A stretch of DNA of 32,536 bases from positions 1 through 32,536 of the forward strand of contig CALIUM010000022.1 of assembly GCA_938048735.1 (NCBI GenBank), written 5' to 3'. Below the pieces are notes generated by a model. The model made no database searches. It was not told the DNA's origin and worked only from the letters and a program-made list of their open reading frames with translations. The position numbers were made by a program, and so were the translations under genes. This stretch comes from an uncultured archaeon. Its GTDB lineage: Archaea; Thermoproteota; Bathyarchaeia; TCS64. Shown one piece after another: positions 23,525 to 30,135 of this stretch (the stretch's first letter is position 1; each line of letters begins with the position of its first letter).

Positions 23525-24490
23525 TTGGTGAGTGAATTGTATAGGCGTGTACGCGTAGAAGGGGGACGGAGATTAGAGGGGTTAGGGATCATAGCCATCG
23601 TACTGGTCATTATAATAGCTGGCGTCCTAGTCTTCAGCGTCGGCCAGATAGGAGTGGGCTATGTGGCGGTCATCGCAGACCCCTTCACGGGGTCCGTCAC
23701 ATCGGTCGGGGATGGGGCCAGCGCACGCTACTTCTTAAAGCCTCCATGGGCAACCGTATATAAGATCTATGTGGCGACTGACAGCGTTAACATGTGGTCG
23801 GAGGGGGAGGCCCGCGGAGACTTTCCCGCCGTGCCCTGCCTAACAAAGGACGGGTTGAGGGTCGATGTAGATATAACCGTTAGGTGGAGCATCTCCCCCT
23901 CCAAGGCCTTAGACCTCTTCAAGCGCTATCCGGGAATGGACTGGAAGGACAGGGCTATTATTCCGATAATAAGGGAGACCATCAGGAACCTCATAGTAAG
24001 CTTCACCGCCATTCAGACCATAGAGGAGAGGGGGGTCATCAGCGCCCTAATGGAGAAGAGTCTAGCTGAGGCTTTCAAAAAGGAGGCCTCCCTCGCGGAC
24101 GCGGTGATCCTTGAAGCTGTGAACCTCAGGAAGATAGCTCTCCCATCCGCTTTCGTAGAGGCCATAGAGAGTAAACTGGCGGCTGAGCAGCTCGCCATAG
24201 CCGCGGAGTTCAACAAGACCCGTATCCTTGTCATAGCCAACGCTACCGCCCTATCCAAGATAATAGAGGCTGAGGGCCTCGCGCAGTCGAAGATAATAAT
24301 AGCCAATGCCACGAGGGAGGCCATAGAGGCCATAGCATCACGGCAGCCAGGATTGAACTCGACCCAGCTGACAAGCCTCTACCTATATCTTGAAACCCTG
24401 AGATCTATAGCTGAAGCTGGGAGGGGGCTTATAATAGTGATACCAGGGGAGGCGGACCGTTTTCTGTTGCCCATCCCAACGACACCCTAG
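23525..24490 (+). CDS. SPFH/Band 7 (prohibitin-like) membrane protein
   Basis: The 321-residue protein has one N-terminal membrane anchor (about residues 19-41, LGIIAIVLVIIIAGVLVFSV) followed by an SPFH domain: GQIGVGYVAVIADPFTG, SVNMWSEGEARGDFPAVPCLTKDGLRVDVDITVRW, and the helix with IIRETIRNLIVSF. A long Ala/Glu-rich helical region (about 205-290), with EAEGLAQSKIIIANATREAIEA, resembles stomatin/HflK-type coiled coils. It ends with a short hydrophobic strand. Such proteins oligomerise at membranes and often regulate proteases. No partner protease (NfeD or FtsH/HtpX) is adjacent. The start is TTG 23525 or GTG 23528. Confidence 0.88.
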   Translation: MVSELYRRVRVEGGRRLEGLGIIAIVLVIIIAGVLVFSVGQIGVGYVAVIADPFTGSVTSVGDGASARYFLKPPWATVYKIYVATDSVNMWSEGEARGDFPAVPCLTKDGLRVDVDITVRWSISPSKALDLFKRYPGMDWKDRAIIPIIRETIRNLIVSFTAIQTIEERGVISALMEKSLAEAFKKEASLADAVILEAVNLRKIALPSAFVEAIESKLAAEQLAIAAEFNKTRILVIANATALSKIIEAEGLAQSKIIIANATREAIEAIASRQPGLNSTQLTSLYLYLETLRSIAEAGRGLIIVIPGEADRFLLPIPTTP

Positions 24491-24536
24491 GCCGAAACAA
24501 GTCGTTTTTATACTCTCATATCAATGCTCTCTTCAG

Positions 24537-24863
24537 GTGATCACGATAAAGACCATCTCCGAGCCCTGGCTCGTCAGGCTGTCCTGGGATGAGCTGGCCA
24601 CCCTAATTTTTTGTTTGACGATGGACTTCGTGGAATACCTCTACCCCATCTTCCTAACTCCCCTCTTAGGAGATCTGCTCGACCTATTGGGCATAGCATC
24701 CTCTTTCATACTCTTCGGCTGGCTCGGCTTAATCACCATGCTGGAAGTTATACCGGGATTTGACCTTCTCCCGATCTTCACCATAACCTGGCTATGCTGG
24801 TATGTATTAAAAAAGAGGAAAGAAAAAATATCTATAGAAGAACAGCTTGAAAAATGGAGATGA
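24537..24863 (+). CDS. Small multi-spanning membrane protein, unknown function
   Basis: The 108-residue protein has two or three hydrophobic segments (ATLIFCLTMDFVEYLYPIFLTPLLG, LLGIASSFILFGWLGLITMLEVIPG, LLPIFTITWLCWYVL) and a basic-acidic cytoplasmic tail KKRKEKISIEEQLEKWR. The start is GTG 24537. It follows the SPFH gene by 46 bases on the same strand and could act with it at the membrane, which is inference. I recognise no named family. Confidence 0.7.
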   Translation: MITIKTISEPWLVRLSWDELATLIFCLTMDFVEYLYPIFLTPLLGDLLDLLGIASSFILFGWLGLITMLEVIPGFDLLPIFTITWLCWYVLKKRKEKISIEEQLEKWR

Positions 24864-24912
24864 AGAATGTTAAAACAAAATATGGTTGTGTTTACATCAT
24901 TGATGTTTAAAG

Positions 24913-25737
24913 ATGAGCCATTTGAGCAGCTGGAGAGGCCGAGTCCTTCATCAAAATCTTCTGGGGAAGGATCAGGATTTGTTCAAACTGATAGATACCC
25001 ACGCCCATATCTCGGACCTAGATAACCCTTTGGAGGCCATAGAGAGGGCGAAGGCGGCTGGGGTGGGGGCCATATTGGCCGTTGGAGCCGATATGGAGAC
25101 ATGTAGGGTAACCATGGAGCTGGCCGATACTTTCTCGGGATATATATACCCTGCCCTGGGAATACACCCAACGGAGATCGTGGTTCAAGAGGTCCCAGCG
25201 ACGATCGAATTCATCGAGGAGAATATAGAGAGGTGCACAGCTATCGGGGAGATAGGGCTAGACTATTGGAGCAGGGAGGCGAGGAAGAACAAGGATATAA
25301 GGGATCTTCAGCGAGACCTGTACATTAAACAGCTGAGAATAGCCTCGGAGGTGGATAAGCCGGTCTCGATCCATGCGAGGGGTTCTTGGAGGGATGCGCT
25401 GGAGCTAGCCAAAACACACGGTCCAGGGGGAGGGGTCTTCCACTGGTACAGCGGACCACTAGACATCCTCAAGGAGCTTCTGGACTTCGGCTACTATATC
25501 TCAGCCACCATAGCCGCGGAATACAGCAGGGAACATAGGGCAGCCCTGACCTATGCCCCACTGGAGAGGATCCTTATAGAGACCGACTCGCCCGTCATAT
25601 ACCGGGGAAGCCCATCCGAGCCCGCGGATCTGGTGAGAACTTTAAAGGCCCTCTCGGAGCTCAAGGATCTACCCTTGGAGGATGTGGCCCAAGCAACCAC
25701 CAGGAACGCTCAGGAACTTTTCAAAATCAGGGTTTAA
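24913..25737 (+). CDS. TatD-family metal-dependent hydrolase
   Basis: This TIM-barrel hydrolase is related to TatD deoxyribonuclease. Metal-binding residues are visible: HxH in IDTHAHISDL, the Glu in IGEIGLDYW, His in VSIHARGSW, His in GVFHWYSG and the Asp in ILIETDSPV. The usual close TATRNAQELFKI is present as QATTRNAQELFKI. The family start is nearly at LIDTHAHI; TTG 24979 with GGGGAAGG (24963-24970) upstream would give that form. ATG 24913 adds about 22 residues and could be read from a leaderless transcript. A nuclease or related role in DNA repair is family knowledge; the substrate is not shown here. Confidence 0.9.
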   Translation: MSHLSSWRGRVLHQNLLGKDQDLFKLIDTHAHISDLDNPLEAIERAKAAGVGAILAVGADMETCRVTMELADTFSGYIYPALGIHPTEIVVQEVPATIEFIEENIERCTAIGEIGLDYWSREARKNKDIRDLQRDLYIKQLRIASEVDKPVSIHARGSWRDALELAKTHGPGGGVFHWYSGPLDILKELLDFGYYISATIAAEYSREHRAALTYAPLERILIETDSPVIYRGSPSEPADLVRTLKALSELKDLPLEDVAQATTRNAQELFKIRV

Positions 25738-25755
25738 TGTTCTGGGAAGTGCGCG

Positions 25756-25765
25756 CAATATAATG
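25756..25765 (+). promoter_or_regulatory. TATA-like box upstream of tRNA-Ser
   Basis: CAATATAATG lies 46-55 bases before the mature tRNA 5' end. This would place transcription start about 20-25 bases upstream of the tRNA, usual for an archaeal tRNA with a short leader. Confidence 0.4.
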
Positions 25766-25810
25766 TAAGGGAAGAAAGAGATTTACATGGGGTTCAACAC
25801 AGTAGTTTCG

Positions 25811-25911
25811 GCCGGGGTAGCCAAGCCAGGATAAGGCGCCAGTCTTGAAATCGGCCGAGAGAACTGGTGCTCCACGCGAGCTCATGGGTTCAAATCCCAT
25901 CCCCGGCGCCA
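25811..25911 (+). tRNA. tRNA-Ser(UGA) with a 12-base intron
   Basis: Acceptor GCCGGGG pairs with CCCCGGC (7 of 7). The D stem is GCC/GGC, anticodon stem CCAGT (25839-25843)/ACTGG (25863-25867), the long variable arm GCTC-CACGC-GAGC is typical of tRNA-Ser, T arm ATGGG-TTCAAAT-CCCAT, discriminator G (archaeal Ser), and CCA is encoded (25909-25911). The anticodon loop is 19 bases long; removing 25850-25861 leaves CTTGAAA with anticodon TGA (25846-25848), which reads UCA. The intron lies at the canonical 37/38 position. A 3-base bulge AGA at the 3' site and a 4-bp helix CTTG/CGAG fit the splicing endonuclease motif, while the distal helix is too short to form. Confidence 0.92.
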
Positions 25912-25926
25912 AACCTTTGTAAGGTT
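25912..25926. terminator. Small hairpin right after tRNA-Ser
   Basis: AACCTT-TGT-AAGGTT is a perfect 6-bp stem starting one base after the encoded CCA. It may act in termination or 3' processing. A minus-strand gene ends nearby at 25967. Confidence 0.3.
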
Positions 25927-25966
25927 CTATTCTCAGCCTCAATCCTCGGGCCTGGACACCCACAGA

Positions 25967-27604
25967 TTAAGATGGTAGCGGGGTGAGACCTGAAAGGTTT
26001 CCGAGGGCTCTGGCGGATAGGAATAGTAGTATTACCTTCCTATGTTCTGGTTTTAAGGCCCTTACGGCCTTCGAGGCCTGGAGTTGGATTGGGAGGTTGA
26101 GGAGGAGCCTGAATATTAGCCCGCTTGGAAGGATGGCTGTGAATGGTGCCGAAATCGCCATCAGGGATGATGTGTAGGGATCTAATATCAGGGTGGAGAG
26201 GATTAGATAAAGGGGGTTGGACATCGTGTTCCAGACGTAGAACTGGACGGCTTCGAACCAGCTGGTTGGTAGATAGAACCCCCAGCTCCCGGTGACCGGC
26301 CTTGAAGCTACCTCAGCGACTATTACCGCGCCCAGGAGGTAATCCACAACCTGGGAGATGAAATAGCTAACCATCACCGCTAAGAGGGTGGGAACGAGCC
26401 TAGCCTTATCTCTAAGGTTTTTTAGCGTTAGGGCTGAGGCGTACATGAAGTAGGTCCAAGGGTGAAGCAGAGCCGTCAGGGTAAGTAGAGCCGAGAGCTT
26501 GTAAGCCCCTCCCCTATCCTTGGCCTCTACTATCAATGCCAGAATAGCTGGAGTTAGGGCTAGACTGTTGGCCTGGAACCCTCCACCTATGAAGGCTGGA
26601 GCCGCATGGCCGAGGGGAACAAGAAGGGATGCCCAGCCAGCCGTGGATGGGCCCCCCAACTTGAGGCCAGCGTAGTATGAGGAGAGGGTGAGGAGAGTGA
26701 GAGCGAACAATGGATAAACCAGATCCATCAAAAGGACAGCATCCCCTGATAGTGCTCTCCAGAGAGGGTATACTAGAATCATGAAGAGGGGCCTCTCGGG
26801 ACTCCTCCTAAGAGCCTCCATGATACCACAACCACCTATCCTCTCGAAGAGGATCTTGTAGTTGGCTGTGTCTACACTCACGGGTTTGAATTCAGGATTC
26901 ACTGTTGGGAGGTGAACCAGAATTAACATTAGAGCTATGAGGACGCCGGCTAGGATGAGAAGACCCCCAGAATCCCTGTCATCTACAGGGTCGGATCGAG
27001 GTGGATTAAGGAGCCAGCGTGATGGCCTATTTAGGGTTTTGCTCACTAAGGCTATCCACATCCCTACGATGAATATGGGCACAGATGCCCATTCGATGGG
27101 TGCCCAGAGGAGCCTCTCCCTCAGAACTAGCTGGAGGGATATCGGAGACCAACCTCCGGAGGCGAAATATGTTAAGAGGGCAAAGAGAGAGGAGACCTCC
27201 AAGATGGCGGTGGAGAGGAGGAGGCCTGGAATCAGGGTCGAAGCACCTCTCAAGCGGGCGTGAATGAGTGCGGAGAGCAGGGAGGCCGAGCCAATGGCCA
27301 TATAGACAGGATATGTTACCTCTAGGTTTCTACATACTAGCAGGATAGTGGCTGTTGAGGCGATTATGGCGAGGTGCACAAGCCTGTACCTCTTCTCTCT
27401 CTCGATTCGGGACGCCAGTGAGGAGGCGAGGACAAATGCGATGAAGTCTAACTCAAGCCCACCTAGAAGAGGTAGCTGCGCCAGATAAGTGCTGGTAACC
27501 CTTCCAACGGTGAACTTTGAAGGTACTTTCAAACCTGAGACCATCTCATAGTAACCTAGAAAGGCTAGGAACCCTGGGAGGTAACGGTATATCCTCTTCT
27601 TCAT
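25967..27604 (-). CDS. Polytopic membrane protein, possibly GT-C glycosyltransferase
   Basis: The 545-residue protein has about ten or more hydrophobic spans. A loop after an early C-terminal-half span contains VNPEFKPVSVDTANYKILFERIGG, where the Asp-bearing VDTANY resembles the acidic motif in the first outer loop of GT-C enzymes (oligosaccharyltransferase-like or dolichol-phosphate-mannose dependent). The region LLHPWTYFMYASALTL is also of a type seen in such proteins. I cannot prove a family from sequence alone. If right, it would transfer sugars to lipid or protein on the outer membrane face. The start is ATG 27604. It shares the minus strand with the transporter upstream, 276 bases away. 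Confidence 0.55.
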   Translation of the reverse strand: MKKRIYRYLPGFLAFLGYYEMVSGLKVPSKFTVGRVTSTYLAQLPLLGGLELDFIAFVLASSLASRIEREKRYRLVHLAIIASTATILLVCRNLEVTYPVYMAIGSASLLSALIHARLRGASTLIPGLLLSTAILEVSSLFALLTYFASGGWSPISLQLVLRERLLWAPIEWASVPIFIVGMWIALVSKTLNRPSRWLLNPPRSDPVDDRDSGGLLILAGVLIALMLILVHLPTVNPEFKPVSVDTANYKILFERIGGCGIMEALRRSPERPLFMILVYPLWRALSGDAVLLMDLVYPLFALTLLTLSSYYAGLKLGGPSTAGWASLLVPLGHAAPAFIGGGFQANSLALTPAILALIVEAKDRGGAYKLSALLTLTALLHPWTYFMYASALTLKNLRDKARLVPTLLAVMVSYFISQVVDYLLGAVIVAEVASRPVTGSWGFYLPTSWFEAVQFYVWNTMSNPLYLILSTLILDPYTSSLMAISAPFTAILPSGLIFRLLLNLPIQLQASKAVRALKPEHRKVILLFLSARALGNLSGLTPLPS

Positions 27605-27880
27605 CCTCAGACATGGAATGAATAGTTATAAAACCTATTTAAGTTTAAGACGATTATGAAGGGTAAATAAATGATAAGAGATAGAGATATCCGCCTAAGC
27701 ATCATATTATTTATATCTAGAATGATTCATCAAGGTGGAATATGTCATTATGCTTCATTTGATAAACATATAACAGGTTAGGCTAAGGTTATCAAGACGA
27801 GAATTTTCTAGATCGTTTCCGAGATCAATTTTTATAAGATGTTCAAGTTTTAATTCCTTTATCAGGGATTTTCTTCGCTC
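27605..27880. other. AT-rich intergenic gap
   Basis: This AT-rich stretch lies between two minus-strand genes. TATA-like tracts occur (TTAAACTTAAATAGG on the minus strand near 27640). I see no gene or RNA structure. Confidence 0.35.
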
Positions 27881-29179
27881 TTAATAATGGGTCTCCCTAG
27901 GTTCTTTTATGAATACGTGGGTTAGCAGTAGGCTGAGGGCCATGGCGGCTGAGAAGATTGTCCAGAGGTATGTCGGGTTCAACTCGTATATGTGGCCTCC
28001 TAGAAGTGCACCTGCGGCCGCGGGGGGGAACAGGAGGAATCCCCCTCCCCAGAAGTTTCCAAAGCTTATCATCACTCCCCTTTCCCCAAGGATGGAGAAG
28101 AGCCTCCCCCTCCTGCTCCGTGGTATCTTGTTGGCGATGAGGGTTGAGAAGGCAGGCATCATCATGCTGTTTGAGAGGGAGAGGATGGAGAGGATGGAGA
28201 AGACCCCAATGGGGCCTCCTGAGAATGGGTAGAGCAGGATGCATATGGAGGAGATGAATAGGCCTGAGAGGATCATCTTTTTGGGGCGGAGCCTGTCCAC
28301 GAGGAGACCCATCGGGAAGGCTGTGAGGATGCCCACCAAGCCTGAAATGAGCATGGCGGCCCCCCAATCATATGGGGTTAGGCCCAGAGCCATCTTCGCG
28401 TAGACCACCCAGAAGGGTGCCACCATGGCCACGAAGAGCGAGCTGACTATCTCGATGAGGAGGATCATCCTCAGGGGCCCGTCCATCCACCTTATCGACT
28501 CTATGATTCCCTTATAGGCACCCCTCAGGGTCGAGAGGATACCCATGCTGGATGGTTTGTCCTCCCTGTTCTCCTCAAGCGTCTCCTTCAAGTATCTGAG
28601 CCTGATGGTCGCCACGAGTAGCCCCGTGGCGAAGGCTATCAACCAGCATAGCCGTATCGCCTGGATCATGCCCTCGTCTCCTCCTCCATAGGCCGTTATG
28701 ATCAACCCGCCCATGTATGGGGCAATGACGCGTATCGCGCCAGGTATCGCCATCATCAGGGCGAACCCCCTTCCCCTGACCTCTGGGGGTAGGGAGTCAG
28801 CCTCTAGGGCTGTCAAGGCGGGCATGTAGAAGAGCAGCAGCTGGCTCAGGAACTGGCCTATGGCGACGGTCTGCCAGTTCACCGCCAGGACGAATAGCAG
28901 ATGGGAGAGGGAGTAGAGGTATGTAGAGTACCCTATGAGCTTCACCCTCCCCTTCCTATCCGCGATGTATCCCCCCACGGGGTATAGGAACATTCCGGCT
29001 ATCAGGCCCAACGAGTTTATCAATCCTACCTCCGTCGGCGTGCCTCCCAGGGCTAGGATGTAGAGGCTGAAGAATGGGTAGACGATGCTTGTCGACCAGC
29101 TCCAGAGGACCCTACAGATTATGAGGATGAGGATGTTCCCTCTGAGGAAAGATAGGCTCGACTTTAGATGATGCACCAC
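27881..29179 (-). CDS. Major facilitator superfamily transporter
   Basis: The protein of 432 residues has the 12-span MFS layout in two halves. Motif A occurs between spans 2 and 3 as GGYIADRKGRVKLIG and again in the second half as MGLLVDRLRPKKMILSG. The first span contains WSTSIVYPFFSLYIL. Central loop (about residues 205-225, charged: RYLKETLEENREDKPSS) separates the halves. The pattern fits drug or small-solute efflux families of archaea; the substrate is unknown. The start is GTG 29179. Confidence 0.9.
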   Translation of the reverse strand: MVHHLKSSLSFLRGNILILIICRVLWSWSTSIVYPFFSLYILALGGTPTEVGLINSLGLIAGMFLYPVGGYIADRKGRVKLIGYSTYLYSLSHLLFVLAVNWQTVAIGQFLSQLLLFYMPALTALEADSLPPEVRGRGFALMMAIPGAIRVIAPYMGGLIITAYGGGDEGMIQAIRLCWLIAFATGLLVATIRLRYLKETLEENREDKPSSMGILSTLRGAYKGIIESIRWMDGPLRMILLIEIVSSLFVAMVAPFWVVYAKMALGLTPYDWGAAMLISGLVGILTAFPMGLLVDRLRPKKMILSGLFISSICILLYPFSGGPIGVFSILSILSLSNSMMMPAFSTLIANKIPRSRRGRLFSILGERGVMISFGNFWGGGFLLFPPAAAGALLGGHIYELNPTYLWTIFSAAMALSLLLTHVFIKEPRETHY

Positions 29180-29255
29180 CCTTTCCTTACATCCCCCTGT
29201 CTTAGTGCTCCCTAGTATCGATGATGGAGGGCCTCGGCATAAAAAGAGGTTGGGT

Positions 29256-29522
29256 TCACTTCTCTACGGTTATCTTGAATGTGACGAGGTTGTGCCTATC
29301 TGGGCACTCGTATGTGAACTCGTCCTGCCTCTGCCTCCAGGGTATGGCCCCACCCATGGACAGCGTCATCAGGGTCGGGAACAGGTCGTGGTAACACCAC
29401 CCGCAGATCCCCCCTGTCTTATGGGTGTTTATCTCGAAGACATCCCCCACCTTATGGCCCGCGCTGCAGCTCCCCTTAATCGAGATGACCTCTGCTCTGA
29501 ATATAGGCTCCTTCCAAGACAT
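29256..29522 (-). CDS. TIGR04076-like small Cys-containing protein
   Basis: This 88-residue protein has features I associate with TIGR04076: an N-terminal AEVISIKGSCSAGHKVGDVFEI, central GGICGWCYHDLFPTLMTLSMGGAIPW, and C-terminal ECPDRHNLVTFKI. Cysteines at SCSAGH, GICGWC and YECPD could bind metal. The function is unknown in the family. It is divergent to nothing, lying downstream of the unknown 128-residue gene on the minus strand. Confidence 0.75.
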   Translation of the reverse strand: MSWKEPIFRAEVISIKGSCSAGHKVGDVFEINTHKTGGICGWCYHDLFPTLMTLSMGGAIPWRQRQDEFTYECPDRHNLVTFKITVEK

Positions 29523-29665
29523 TTCGATAAGGGATGATGAAAGGATTTAATAAATCATTCTATCGGTTTAGCTTTAGTATAGGAAAATGAGCTTTCTTCA
29601 AACCAAGTTAGAAAAGGGATAGATCACTCCTCCCGAGGCGAGGGCCGATTTGGCTTTTTGCCGAT

Positions 29666-30052
29666 TTATAGGAAGGGAGTGTTGTGACTTCTGGGATATG
29701 TCTCCATAACGACCTCCAATAGTTTCCGATCCTTCTCTGTGAGTTCTGCGGGTTCCCTCTGGTATAGGACCGCTCTGTATGGTGAGAGGAGGGCGGATAC
29801 CGTGTCTGCACAGACTCTTATCTCCCTCCGGTCTTTACTGAATATCTCGATCTTATCCTCAGCAACCAGGTTTGGCCTAAAGGATATCTTGAAGGTATCA
29901 TTAAAATTAGACGTGAACTCATCTATGTCTAAGGGCTTCCACCATCGGTATCTGGTTTTATATAGGGACTTGGGTTTGCTCTTCACCCTCTCCGTCTCCG
30001 ATTTCGGCTGGGGTTTTCTCTGTTGGAGCCACCAGAAGCATTTATAGATCAT
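29666..30052 (-). CDS. Hypothetical protein of 128 residues
   Basis: ATG 30052 is preceded by GGTGATC on its strand, a fair ribosome binding site, and by a TATA-like TTAATTAAGG upstream. The N-terminus is basic and Lys/Pro-rich (RKPQPKSETERVKSKPKS), followed by a possible small domain (RYRWWKPLDIDEFTSNFNDTFKISF ...). The C-terminal half has alternating strands and a helix (PAELTEKDRKLLEVVMETYP). I recognise no family; a nucleic-acid-binding role is possible from the basic tail but not shown. Confidence 0.5.
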   Translation of the reverse strand: MIYKCFWWLQQRKPQPKSETERVKSKPKSLYKTRYRWWKPLDIDEFTSNFNDTFKISFRPNLVAEDKIEIFSKDRREIRVCADTVSALLSPYRAVLYQREPAELTEKDRKLLEVVMETYPRSHNTPFL

Positions 30053-30135
30053 GGATCACCATATCTCTTTAGACCCCGAGGCTGACTATATTTTTTCCTT
30101 AATTAATCATTAAATATGAATTAGAAGGGAGGACT

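Noticed and set aside
25727-25963. Minus-strand frame of 78 codons over the tRNA-Ser
   Set aside because: It is antisense tRNA sequence, with the familiar PGMGFEPMSSRG-like translation artefact.
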